NCBI RefSeq assembly: GCF_024721605.1
Contig: NZ_CP102630.1
Coordinates: 806,001-870,000, forward strand
Source of the DNA: Sphingomicrobium flavum
GTDB lineage: Bacteria > Pseudomonadota > Alphaproteobacteria > Sphingomonadales > Sphingomonadaceae
Reading direction: 5' to 3'
DNA: 64,000 nucleotides
Positions 51,728 through 60,055 of this stretch are shown here, one piece after another. The notes beneath the pieces were generated by a model. That model was not told the DNA's origin and made no database searches. It was given only the letters and a program-made list of their open reading frames with translations. How positions within the stretch are numbered: position 1 is the stretch's first letter; each line of letters opens with the position of its first letter. The translations under genes and the position numbers were made by a program.

Positions 51728-52428
51728 TTCTCCGCCGTCAGCAGCAACAGGTCCGCCCAGGCCATCGCCTTGTCCTGCGGGCGTTTCAGCAGCCAGCGCG
51801 GATGAAAGGTCACGACCGTTCGAACGCCCTCGATATGATGCACGCGCCCGCGCGCCTTGGGCAGCGGTTCGCCGGTCAGCGCCCGCGCATTATGTTCGCC
51901 GAACAGCAGCAGCAGCTTGGGTTTGAAGTGCTTGAGCTGCAGCCGCGCCAGCAATGCCAGTTCTTCAAGCTGCTCGGGCGCAATCTTCTCACCCGGACGG
52001 TGCGCGGGTTCCAGCAATGCCCGGCTGCACGCGTCGCGCTCCAGCCCGACAGCTTTCAGCATGCGATCGAGCAGCGCGCCTGCCTCCCCGCCAAAAGGCC
52101 GTTCTTCCGAGGCATCGGCGCGGTCGGCCCTGTCACCAATTATCATCAGCGGTGCCTCAATCGGCCCCTGCGCTGCTACATGGCGCGCATTCATCGCCAG
52201 CGAGCGCATCTCCAGGAAAGCGGCAACATCTTCGGGATCGCCGGGCAGGCGTGCGGCTTTGACCTTGGGCGCGGGCGGCGGCGGCGCCTTGCGGGACAGC
52301 GCCTGCACTTCGTCCCAGGCGGGCGCATCGCCGCGCGTGGCGACGGTAACACCCGACAATTCGTACATTTCCAGCAACGCGCGCGCTGCACCCCGGTCGA
52401 TTCCCGCCATAAGCAGACGTTCGTTCAT
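51724..52428 (-). CDS. Uracil-DNA glycosylase family protein with degenerate active site
   Basis: A 234-residue protein of the family 4-type uracil-DNA glycosylase fold, recognised by PLMIIGDRADRADASEERPF, GGEAGALLDRMLKAVGLERD and VVTFHPRWLLKRPQDKAMAW. Important catalytic features are missing: the GEAPG uracil-binding motif reads GDRAD, and the four cysteines that hold the [4Fe-4S] cluster are not present (only one Cys, in RDACSR). The N-terminal 60 residues are a helical Pro-rich extension. It is probably not a functional glycosylase and may have another nucleic-acid role. It precedes the lytic transglycosylase gene on the same strand. Confidence 0.8.
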   Translation of the reverse strand: MNERLLMAGIDRGAARALLEMYELSGVTVATRGDAPAWDEVQALSRKAPPPPAPKVKAARLPGDPEDVAAFLEMRSLAMNARHVAAQGPIEAPLMIIGDRADRADASEERPFGGEAGALLDRMLKAVGLERDACSRALLEPAHRPGEKIAPEQLEELALLARLQLKHFKPKLLLLFGEHNARALTGEPLPKARGRVHHIEGVRTVVTFHPRWLLKRPQDKAMAWADLLLLTAEK

Positions 52429-52429
52429 G

Positions 52430-52445
52430 TTGACGGCGTGGTCAA
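52430..52445. promoter_or_regulatory. Dyad-symmetric candidate operator TTGAC-N6-GTCAA
   Basis: A perfect 5-bp inverted repeat with 6-bp centre in the 75-bp divergent region between the UDG-like gene and ETF-QO. One half can double as a -35 element. Regulator unknown. Confidence 0.35.
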
Positions 52446-52503
52446 TTCATTGGCAGGGCTGTATCGAGCCAAGCGGCAGAAAAATACGACCAAGGGATTT
52501 TGG

Positions 52504-54153
52504 ATGAGCGACCGGGAATCGATGGAATATGATGTCGTGATCGTCGGCGCAGGCCCCGCAGGCCTGTCCGCAGCGATCCGGCTGAAGCAATTGGCCGAAC
52601 AGGAAGGCCGCGACTTGTCGGTCTGTATCCTGGAAAAAGGCAGCGAGGTTGGCGCGCATATCCTGTCCGGCGCGGTGATCGATCCCAAGGCGCTCGATGA
52701 ACTTATCCCCGATTGGAAGGACAGGGATTGCCCGCTCAAGGTCGAGGTCAGCGAAAATCATCACTGGGTGCTGACTGCGTCTGGGCAATATTCGATTCCG
52801 CATCTCTTCACGCCGGGCTTCATGCACAACAAGGGCGCCTTTACCGGCAGCCTTGGCAATCTGTGCCGCTGGCTGGCTGAACAGGCTGAGGGGCTCGGCG
52901 TGGAAATCTTCCCCGGCTTCGCCGCGGCTGAAGTGCTCTACAATGAAGATGGCAGCGTCAAAGGCGTTGCGACCGGCGATATGGGTGTGGCGCGCGACGG
53001 AAGCCATCGCCCGGACTATCAGCCCGGCATGGAACTGCACGGCAAATATACGCTGCTGGGCGAGGGCGCGCGCGGCCATCTGACAAAGCAATTGACCGAG
53101 CAATTCGACCTGCGCGGCAAGTCCGGCCCTCAAGTCTATGGCATCGGCATCAAGGAATTGTGGGACATCCCGGCGGAAAAGCATGTGCCGGGCCGCGTCA
53201 TCCACACGCAGGGCTGGCCGTTGGACGATGCCTGGGGCGGGGGCTTCCTCTATCACCATGCCAACGGCCAGGTCGCCTTGGGCTTTGTCGTCGCGCTGGA
53301 TTACAAGAACCCCTATCTGTCGCCCTTCGAGGAAATGCAGCGCTGGAAGACCCATCCCGCCATCAAGGCGGAGATCGAAGGCGGAAAGCGCATTTCCTAT
53401 GGCGCGCGCGCCATCAATGAAGGCGGGTGGCAATCCATCCCGCAGCTGGCTTTCCCCGGCGGCGCGCTGATCGGCTGTTCGGCGGGCTTCGTCAACGTGC
53501 CCCGCATCAAGGGCACCCACACCGCAATGAAATCGGGCATGCTGGCTGCCGAAGCCGCCTTCGACGCGCTCGGCAAGCAGCGCAGCCATGACGTGCTGGA
53601 AAGCTATGAACCCGCCGTGCGCGATGGCTGGATCGGCAAGGAATTGAAAAAGGTGCGCAACGTCCAGCCTGCGGTCGCCAAATTCGGCTCGGCGCTCGGC
53701 ACCGTCATTGCGGGCGCGGAAATGTGGCTCAACCATCTTGGCCTCACCACGCCTTGGACATTGAAGCATCATGCCGATCACAAGCAGATGCACCGCAAGG
53801 ATCATGCGATCCCGATCAACTATCCCAAGCCCGATGGCGTGCTGACCTTCGATCGCCTGAGCTCGGTCTATCTGTCCAACACCAATCATGAGGAAGACCA
53901 GCCCGTTCACCTCACGCTCAAGGATGCGGATGTACCGATCGAGGTGAATTACGACATCTATGCCAGCCCCGAGACGCGTTACTGTCCCGCCGGCGTCTAT
54001 GAGATTGTCGGTGAAGAGGAAGGCAACCCCAAGCTGCAGATCAACGCCCAGAATTGCGTCCACTGCAAGACATGCGACATCAAGGACATGACCCAGAATA
54101 TCAACTGGGTCGTGCCCGAAGGCGGGGGTGGTCCCAATTATCCGAACATGTAG
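52504..54153 (+). CDS. Electron transfer flavoprotein-ubiquinone oxidoreductase
   Basis: ETF-QO passes electrons from reduced ETF (fatty acid and amino acid oxidation) to ubiquinone at the membrane. The 549-residue protein begins with the FAD Rossmann motif VVIVGAGPAGLSAAIRL (near residue 11), has GAHILSGAVIDPKALDELIP, the membrane-associating central region, GCSAGFVNVPRIKGTH, and the C-terminal [4Fe-4S] ligands in RYCPAGVYE and NCVHCKTCDIKD. AAGGGA precedes ATG 52504. The downstream TPR gene overlaps its end by 26 bp. Confidence 0.96.
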   Translation: MSDRESMEYDVVIVGAGPAGLSAAIRLKQLAEQEGRDLSVCILEKGSEVGAHILSGAVIDPKALDELIPDWKDRDCPLKVEVSENHHWVLTASGQYSIPHLFTPGFMHNKGAFTGSLGNLCRWLAEQAEGLGVEIFPGFAAAEVLYNEDGSVKGVATGDMGVARDGSHRPDYQPGMELHGKYTLLGEGARGHLTKQLTEQFDLRGKSGPQVYGIGIKELWDIPAEKHVPGRVIHTQGWPLDDAWGGGFLYHHANGQVALGFVVALDYKNPYLSPFEEMQRWKTHPAIKAEIEGGKRISYGARAINEGGWQSIPQLAFPGGALIGCSAGFVNVPRIKGTHTAMKSGMLAAEAAFDALGKQRSHDVLESYEPAVRDGWIGKELKKVRNVQPAVAKFGSALGTVIAGAEMWLNHLGLTTPWTLKHHADHKQMHRKDHAIPINYPKPDGVLTFDRLSSVYLSNTNHEEDQPVHLTLKDADVPIEVNYDIYASPETRYCPAGVYEIVGEEEGNPKLQINAQNCVHCKTCDIKDMTQNINWVVPEGGGGPNYPNM

Positions 54154-55753
54154 CCTGATCGCGCTGGCGGCCAGCCTGGTCGCCGCGCCCGCTTCGGCGC
54201 AGGACAGTCTTACGAGCTATGTCAACGCGCGCGCCGCTGCGGCGATGGGCGATTATGACCGCTCGGCCCAATTGTTCAGCCGTGCCGCCGCGCAGGATAG
54301 CGCGATCGCCGGCCAGGCAATGAGCGCTGCACTGCGCGCCGGACGCTTCGATCTGGCCCGCAAGATCGCTGCCGCCTCCAACAGCGCCGCGCTCAACATG
54401 GACGGGCGCCTCTTCCTGCTCGCCGATACGCTGCGGGCTGGGCGATATGACGATGCGCTCCGCCAGATGTCTGATGACAGCGCCACCGCAAATATCGACT
54501 TTGTGGTGCCCTTCGTGCGGGCCTGGATCGATATGAAATCCTCCTCTGCCGATCGCCGCGCCGACGCCATTCGCCGCGTCACCGGGATCGGCAGTGATGC
54601 GCCCATGTCCTCTTATGTCGGCGTGCAGGCGGCCTATCTGCATATCACGAACAAGGATATCGCGGCGGCGCGCCCGCTGATCGATGCCGCCTTGGAAGGT
54701 GCGGGTGGGCGTCAGGCCGGAATGCGCCTGGGTTTCGCCGATGCGCTGGCCAAGGCTGGCGACCGCAAGGCGGCGCTTGAATTGCTCGCCGGTGACGATG
54801 CGATCCTCGTCGATGCGCGCAAGGTGCTGAAGAAAAAGCGCAGCCTTGGTCTGGCGGTCGACGATCCGGCTACCGCACTCAGCGACCTGCTTCTTGCCCT
54901 GGCGGTGGACGTCAATCGCGGCAGCAATCGCGATCTGCCCATCGCCTTGTCGCAGATTTCCCGCGCTGCCTATCCCGCCAGTGGGGAGGCCGCAATCATC
55001 GCAGGCCTGCTGCTCGCGGCCGACGAACAGCCTGACGAGGCGCTCGCGCTGTTCGGCTCGGTCAGCGACAAGCATCCGCTCGGGCCACAGGCGCGCGATG
55101 GGGAAATCCAGGCACTGATCGCGGCGGAGCGCTTCGATCAGGCGCTCACCGTCGCCAAGGCCAATGGTTCGGGGCCCGGCTCATCCGCGCGCATCGGCGA
55201 TGTCTATGCCGCGATGGACCGTCATGACGAAGCCGCCAACGCCTATGGCCGCGAACGCGCCGGAAGGCTCGATGACTGGACCTTGCTCTTCCTCGAAGGC
55301 ACGCAGCGTCACATGGCGGGCAATTGGGCCGATGCGGAAGTGCTGCTTCGTCATGCTCTGGCGGCCCAGCCCGACCAGCCCATCCTGCTCAACTATCTCG
55401 GCTATTCCATGCTCGAGGAAGGCGGCGACACGGCAGAAGCCTCCTCGCTGATCGAAGCGGCACACAAGCTGCAGCCCGACAATGCCTCGATCACCGACAG
55501 CCTTGGCTGGGCACAGTTCAAGCTGGGCCAATATGACCTGGCGGTCGAAACGCTGCGCAAGGCTGCGCAGGGCGCGGTCGACAATGACATCATCCACGAA
55601 CATCTCGGCGATGCGCTGTGGAAGGTGCAAAATCCCATCGAGGCCCGGTTCGCCTGGCAGACCGCGCTGACTCTGACCGAAGAGCAGGATGTGCGCGAGC
55701 GTCTTGAAGCCAAGATCGCGTGGGGCCTGACCCCCGCCACCACCGCGCCCTGA
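54128..55753 (+). CDS. Exported TPR-repeat protein
   Basis: A 541-residue protein with a signal peptide (CSLIALAASLVAAPASA, cleavage after ASA) and TPR-type repeats throughout: PILLNYLGYSMLEEGGDTAEAS, ASITDSLGWAQFKLGQYDLA and DIIHEHLGDALWKVQNPIEA are the best. These C-terminal repeats resemble those in BepA/TPR lipoprotein-assembly factors but no protease domain is present. The start is GTG 54128 inside the end of the ETF-QO gene, so it is translationally coupled. ispE follows 3 bp after its stop. Partner unknown. Confidence 0.82.
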   Translation: MVPIIRTCSLIALAASLVAAPASAQDSLTSYVNARAAAAMGDYDRSAQLFSRAAAQDSAIAGQAMSAALRAGRFDLARKIAAASNSAALNMDGRLFLLADTLRAGRYDDALRQMSDDSATANIDFVVPFVRAWIDMKSSSADRRADAIRRVTGIGSDAPMSSYVGVQAAYLHITNKDIAAARPLIDAALEGAGGRQAGMRLGFADALAKAGDRKAALELLAGDDAILVDARKVLKKKRSLGLAVDDPATALSDLLLALAVDVNRGSNRDLPIALSQISRAAYPASGEAAIIAGLLLAADEQPDEALALFGSVSDKHPLGPQARDGEIQALIAAERFDQALTVAKANGSGPGSSARIGDVYAAMDRHDEAANAYGRERAGRLDDWTLLFLEGTQRHMAGNWADAEVLLRHALAAQPDQPILLNYLGYSMLEEGGDTAEASSLIEAAHKLQPDNASITDSLGWAQFKLGQYDLAVETLRKAAQGAVDNDIIHEHLGDALWKVQNPIEARFAWQTALTLTEEQDVRERLEAKIAWGLTPATTAP

Positions 55754-55756
55754 TCC

Positions 55757-56557
55757 ATGCGCTATAGCGAACCGGCACCGGCCAAGATCAACCTGGCGCT
55801 GCACGTGCGCCGCCGCCGCGAAGATGGCCGCCATGATCTGGAAACATTGTTCGCCTTCTGCACCGATGGCGACCTGCTGCATGCCGAACCCGCCGATGAC
55901 CTGACGCTTCACGTGCAAGGTCCGTTCTCTTCCGGGCTGGACGGTGACAACCTCGTCATGGCCGCTGCCGAGGCGCTGCAACGCGCGTCGGGCTATGGCA
56001 GTGCGGCGAAACTGACGCTGGAAAAGAAGTTGCCGGTTGCCTCCGGGCTTGGCGGTGGTTCCGCTGATGCGGCTGCCGCGCTGCGCTTGCTCACCCGGCT
56101 GTGGAACGTCGATCCCCATTTTGCCCAGCAGGTTGCCCCCGGCCTTGGCGCCGACGTGCCCGCCTGCCTGCTCAGCCTCACGGCAAGGGGCGAAGGGGTA
56201 GGGGATCAGTTGACCCCGATCGTACTGCCCGACATCAGCGGCGCGCCCGTCCTGCTCGTCAATCCGCTCAAACCCCTTTCGACCGCCGCCGTCTTCGGTG
56301 CCTGGGACGGGCAGGATCGCGGTCCGCTCGATCATTGGCGCGAAGGGCGCAACGACCTGGAAGCCCCCGCACGCAATATTGTGCCTGAAATTGGCGAGCT
56401 CCTCGCATGGCTGGCGTCGCGGGATGGCGCCGATCTCGCCCGCATGTCGGGAAGCGGTGCGTCCTGCTTCGCCCTGTTCGAGAGCGAGGCGGCCCGCGAT
56501 GCCGCAGCCACGGCCTGCCCCGACAAATGGTGGCATCTGGCCAGCCACCTGCGCTAA
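55757..56557 (+). CDS. ispE: 4-diphosphocytidyl-2-C-methyl-D-erythritol kinase
   Basis: IspE phosphorylates CDP-ME in the MEP isoprenoid pathway. The 266-residue GHMP kinase has APAKINLALHVRRRREDGRHD at the start, the phosphate-binding glycine-rich loop LPVASGLGGGSADAAAALR (near residue 95), and the third GHMP motif MSGSGASCFALFE. It lies between a TPR gene and the hydrate-repair gene on the same strand with gaps of 3 and 10 bp, so it is probably in one operon. Its regulator is not evident. Confidence 0.95.
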   Translation: MRYSEPAPAKINLALHVRRRREDGRHDLETLFAFCTDGDLLHAEPADDLTLHVQGPFSSGLDGDNLVMAAAEALQRASGYGSAAKLTLEKKLPVASGLGGGSADAAAALRLLTRLWNVDPHFAQQVAPGLGADVPACLLSLTARGEGVGDQLTPIVLPDISGAPVLLVNPLKPLSTAAVFGAWDGQDRGPLDHWREGRNDLEAPARNIVPEIGELLAWLASRDGADLARMSGSGASCFALFESEAARDAAATACPDKWWHLASHLR

Positions 56558-56567
56558 GGCGCGCGCC

Positions 56568-57908
56568 ATGACCCGTCCGATCCTCACCACTGAGGCCATG
56601 GTCGCGGCCGAGCAGGCTGCCATCACCGCCGGCACGCCCGAAATCGATCTGATGGAAAAAGCCGGTGCCGCGCTGGCCCGCGCCGTCCACCTGATGAGCC
56701 CGTGGCGTGATGTGCTGCTGCTCGCCGGCCCTGGCAATAATGGCGGCGATGCCTATGTCGCCGCGCGCCACCTCGCCGAACGCGGCATCGGGGTGCGCAT
56801 CGCCATCACCGGCCCGGCGCAAAGCGAGGCCGCTCGCTGGGCCGCCGGTCAATGGCATGGCGAGACCGAACTTCTTGGCGACGATACGGTACCCGCCCAT
56901 GTCCTCGTCGATGCCCTGTTCGGCACAGGCCTCAAGCGCCCGCTCGACGAGGCGCTGGCCGCCAACCTTCAGCGCCTTGCAGACGCCTCCCAGCTCGTTT
57001 TCGCCTGCGACCTGCCGAGCGGCGTGGAAAGCGACAGCGGTCAGCTGTTGAGCGAAATCCCCAAATATGACGCCACCGTCACCTTCGGCGCCTTGAAGCC
57101 CGCCCATCGTCTTTCACCTGCGATGCACCGGATGGGCGACGTCATCCTCGCCGATATCGGCCTTGGTGAGGTGGACAGCGACTGGCACGAAATCGCGGCG
57201 CCGCAGCTGCCGCCGCTCGACCCAACCGGCCACAAATATTCGCGCGGGCTCGTCCATTGCCTGTCGGGCCAGATGCCGGGCGCCATCGCCTTGTCCGCCC
57301 ATGCCGCCATGCGCGCGGGCGCTGGCTATGTCCGAATTTCGACAAGCCGCATGATTGACGGCCTGCCCAGCGCGATCGTCCAGACCGAGGCCGCCGACGC
57401 CATCGACGATCCGCGCATCGGTTGCCTGCTGATCGGCCCCGGCATGGGCGATATCCCGCCATTGCTGACCGTCGCACTCACGAAGCATCACCCGCTCGTC
57501 ATCGATGCCGACGCCATCCGCCATGTCGGCGAGCCCGAACGGCTCGTCGGCCATGACGCCATCCTCACCCCGCATGAGGGCGAACTCGAAGCCCTCTTCG
57601 GCAAGATCGAAGGCTCCAAAGCCGATCGCGCCCTAATCGCCGCCCAGCGCACCCAATGCGTCATCGTCTACAAGGGGCCCGACACGCTGGTCGCATCGCC
57701 CGACGGCCGCCTCGGTTTCGCCCCGCCAGCACCGGCATGGCTCGCCACTGCAGGCTCTGGCGATGTCCTCTCGGGCATCATCGCCGCCATGCGCGCGAGG
57801 GGCCTGGAACCGTTCGAAGCGGCGTGCGCGGGCGTCTGGCTCCACGGCCGCGCCGCCGAGCGCGCCGGGCCCGCCATGATCGCCGACGATCTGGTCGCCG
57901 CTTTATGA
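56568..57908 (+). CDS. Bifunctional NAD(P)H-hydrate epimerase / ADP-dependent dehydratase
   Basis: This enzyme repairs hydrated NADH and NADPH. In the 446-residue fusion, the N-terminal epimerase domain (about 1-205) has VLLLAGPGNNGGDAYVAARHL and DALFGTGLKRPL, and the C-terminal dehydratase domain (about 215-440) has LIGPGMG, VIDADAIRHV, ILTPHEGELEALFG and the ATP/ADP-binding TAGSGDVLSGIIAAM. ATG 56568 is used; the frame is open upstream within ispE without similarity. Its stop overlaps the ATG of the methyltransferase gene (ATGA). Confidence 0.95.
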   Translation: MTRPILTTEAMVAAEQAAITAGTPEIDLMEKAGAALARAVHLMSPWRDVLLLAGPGNNGGDAYVAARHLAERGIGVRIAITGPAQSEAARWAAGQWHGETELLGDDTVPAHVLVDALFGTGLKRPLDEALAANLQRLADASQLVFACDLPSGVESDSGQLLSEIPKYDATVTFGALKPAHRLSPAMHRMGDVILADIGLGEVDSDWHEIAAPQLPPLDPTGHKYSRGLVHCLSGQMPGAIALSAHAAMRAGAGYVRISTSRMIDGLPSAIVQTEAADAIDDPRIGCLLIGPGMGDIPPLLTVALTKHHPLVIDADAIRHVGEPERLVGHDAILTPHEGELEALFGKIEGSKADRALIAAQRTQCVIVYKGPDTLVASPDGRLGFAPPAPAWLATAGSGDVLSGIIAAMRARGLEPFEAACAGVWLHGRAAERAGPAMIADDLVAAL

Positions 57909-59101
57909 GCGAAGAGATCATCCGCATCGCGGCGCGCGGCGACGGCGTCACCGCTTCGGGCAAGTTCGTCGCACTGACCGCCCCCGGCGACACCGTGGAC
58001 GGCAAGACCATCGTCGAGCGCGGCCCGCATTATCAGATACCACCCTGCCACCATTTCCCCACTTGCGGCGGCTGCCAGCTCCAGCATCTGGACGCAGAGA
58101 CCTATGCCGGCTTCGTCACTGGCCGGATCGAGGATGCACTGGCGCATCACGGGCTGAGCGCCGATATCGCTGCCCCCCATCTCTCCCTGCCGCGCAGCCG
58201 CCGCCGGGCCAGCCTCAAGGCTATGAAGGCAGGCGGCAAGGTCATCATCGGCTTCAACGAGGGCAAATCGCACCGCATTGTCGACACGGCCGAATGCCAT
58301 ATCCTACGCCCTGAATTGTTTGACATGCTCCAGCCGCTACGCCATCTGCTCGCCACCATGCTGCCGCAAAAACGCAGCGCGGGCGTGCAGATGACGCTGG
58401 TCGATCAAGGCGTGGACCTGCTCATTTCGGGCGTCAAAGCGGACGGGCTGGAGGCTGCCGAAGCGCTGAGCGCCTTTGCCGAAGCCCATCCCATTGCCCG
58501 CCTCGCGCTGGACGAAGGCTATGGTCCCGAGCCGCGCTACGAACCGCGGCCCGTCACGATCAGCTTGTCGGGCACGCCGGTGGGCTTCCCCATCGGCAGC
58601 TTCCTGCAAGCCACGGACGACGGGGAGGGGGCGCTTATCGCTGCCGCCAAACAGGCGATCCAGGACCATGACGGCCCAACGCTCGACCTGTTCGCCGGCC
58701 TCGGTACCTTCGCCTTGGCCGTGGCTAGCGAAACCCGCCCGGTCATCGCCGCCGAAGCGGCCCGTGATGCGATCCTGTCGCTGAAGATGACCGCCAACCG
58801 CGCGCAGCTCCCGATCGAGGCCGAACATCGCGATCTTTATCGCCGTCCTTATGAAGTGAAAGAATTGGCCGCAATCAAGGCCGTGATCCTTGATCCGCCG
58901 CGTTCAGGCGCCGAAGCGCAGGTCGCCGAACTGGCGCAAAGCGACGTGCCGGTGATCGCTTATGTCAGCTGCAATCCCGCCACCTTCGCGCGCGATGCCG
59001 AAATGCTGGTGAAAGGCGGCTACCGCCTCGATTGGGTGAAGCCGGTCGGCCAGTTCTTATGGTCCACCCATGTCGAGCTGGCCGCCCGTTTCAGCCGCTA
59101 G
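57905..59101 (+). CDS. Class I SAM-dependent 23S rRNA/tRNA (uracil-5-) methyltransferase (RlmD/TrmA-like)
   Basis: A 398-residue RNA m5U methyltransferase. The N-terminal iron-sulfur cluster cysteines are in PPCHHFPTCGGCQLQHLD (C-x5-C-x2-C) with a fourth in ECHI. The SAM-binding domain has LDLFAGLGTFALAVA, and the motif IV VILDPPRSGAEAQVAEL and catalytic nucleophile YVSCNPATFARDAEML follow. The fold and Cys pattern fit RlmD/RumA-type enzymes, but whether the target is U1939, U747 or tRNA U54 cannot be told from motifs; tRNA U54 is presumably covered by TrmFO at 35666. It is cotranslated with the hydrate-repair gene. Confidence 0.9.
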   Translation: MSEEIIRIAARGDGVTASGKFVALTAPGDTVDGKTIVERGPHYQIPPCHHFPTCGGCQLQHLDAETYAGFVTGRIEDALAHHGLSADIAAPHLSLPRSRRRASLKAMKAGGKVIIGFNEGKSHRIVDTAECHILRPELFDMLQPLRHLLATMLPQKRSAGVQMTLVDQGVDLLISGVKADGLEAAEALSAFAEAHPIARLALDEGYGPEPRYEPRPVTISLSGTPVGFPIGSFLQATDDGEGALIAAAKQAIQDHDGPTLDLFAGLGTFALAVASETRPVIAAEAARDAILSLKMTANRAQLPIEAEHRDLYRRPYEVKELAAIKAVILDPPRSGAEAQVAELAQSDVPVIAYVSCNPATFARDAEMLVKGGYRLDWVKPVGQFLWSTHVELAARFSR

Positions 59102-59532
59102 TGGAAGAAGCGGATCGCCGCGTGCAGCACCAGCCCGATCAGGCACAGGGTCGAAAGCACGAAGAACAAGCCGCGAACCCGTCCTACATTGACGGTCGAC
59201 TGATAGATGCTGTGGATGATCCGCAGTCCCACATAGCCCCAGGCCAGCCACAGGTTGAGCTGCAGATCATCGCCCATGGCGACCAGCGCGAAGACGATCG
59301 CGTAGAATAGCGTCGGCTGCTCGACCAGATGCTCGTAATTCTGCCGCGGCCATGCGGCGGCGGCATCGATATGAGGCTCCAGATCGCGCACACGTGTGCC
59401 CTTGGCGGGAATATCCTTGAGGCCACTGCGCCGCGCGGCACCAACACTTTTGCCTACGCCCCAGAACAGCATGACCATTGTCCACGCCACCAGCACGATG
59501 ACGGGCCCAAGCAAGGCGGAATATTCGACCAT
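59098..59532 (-). CDS. MAPEG family membrane protein, copy A
   Basis: A 144-residue, four-helix membrane protein of the MAPEG superfamily (glutathione- or lipid-handling enzymes). The characteristic segment is NYEHLVEQPTLFYAIVFALVAMGD, followed by LWLAWGYVGLRIIHSIYQ and the final helix LFFVLSTLCLIGLVLHAAI. The start at ATG 59532 gives the compact four-helix length. The gene is convergent with the methyltransferase (stops overlap) and lies 11 bp after a second MAPEG gene of clear similarity, implying a tandem duplication. Substrate unknown. Confidence 0.85.
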   Translation of the reverse strand: MVEYSALLGPVIVLVAWTMVMLFWGVGKSVGAARRSGLKDIPAKGTRVRDLEPHIDAAAAWPRQNYEHLVEQPTLFYAIVFALVAMGDDLQLNLWLAWGYVGLRIIHSIYQSTVNVGRVRGLFFVLSTLCLIGLVLHAAIRFFH

Positions 59533-59543
59533 CTTAGCGGCTC

Positions 59544-59990
59544 CTATTGGAAACTGGGGAAGAAGACGGCGATGACCAGCTTCGCAATCAACGCCAGCAG
59601 GCACAGCGATGAGAGAAGGAACAGCGGGAAACGCACGATCACGCGATTGACCAGGGTCTGCTCCAGGCTGTGCAGGATCCGCAGCACGGCATAGCCCCAT
59701 GCCAACGCTGTCGCGATGGTCGATGCATCGCCCAGGAAGAGCAGCGCCAGCGCCGTTGCGTAGAATAGCGTCGGCTGCTCCATCAGATGATTATAGTTGT
59801 GCGCCTTCCACTGCACTTCGGGTGGCAGCACGCCGTCCAGATCCTTGCCGGTCGTGCCTTTGCGCCCCCTGATGTCGATACCCATTTTCTTCATCGCGGG
59901 CAGCCGCGTGGCATATAGCCAGACGAACATCATTCCCGACCAGGCGAGCAGCACTGCAACCGGCTGCAACAGGCTGAGCGTATATGGCAT
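59544..59990 (-). CDS. MAPEG family membrane protein, copy B
   Basis: A 148-residue paralogue of the next gene: the conserved NYNHLMEQPTLFYATALALLFLGD and LAWGYAVLRILHSLEQTLVNR match it closely, while the N-terminal loop (GIDIRGRKGTTGKDLDG) differs. Four hydrophobic helices are visible. The start at ATG 59990 lies at the base of the upstream terminator hairpin; an in-frame ATG 15 bp earlier would sit inside it. Likely arose by tandem duplication with copy A. Confidence 0.85.
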   Translation of the reverse strand: MPYTLSLLQPVAVLLAWSGMMFVWLYATRLPAMKKMGIDIRGRKGTTGKDLDGVLPPEVQWKAHNYNHLMEQPTLFYATALALLFLGDASTIATALAWGYAVLRILHSLEQTLVNRVIVRFPLFLLSSLCLLALIAKLVIAVFFPSFQ

Positions 59991-59991
59991 G

Positions 59992-60027
59992 AAAAAGCCC
60001 CCCACAGTGTTTGATGTGAGGGGCTTT
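59992..60027 (-). terminator. Rho-independent terminator of the DHS-like gene
   Basis: Stem arms AAAGCCCC (59994-60001) and GGGGCTTT (60020-60027), extended by partial CACA/TGTG pairing, followed on the minus strand by five T. It begins 29 bp after the stop of the DHS-like gene. Confidence 0.82.
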
Positions 60028-60055
60028 CATGCCTCAATTCGTTTCGGATGTGAAC

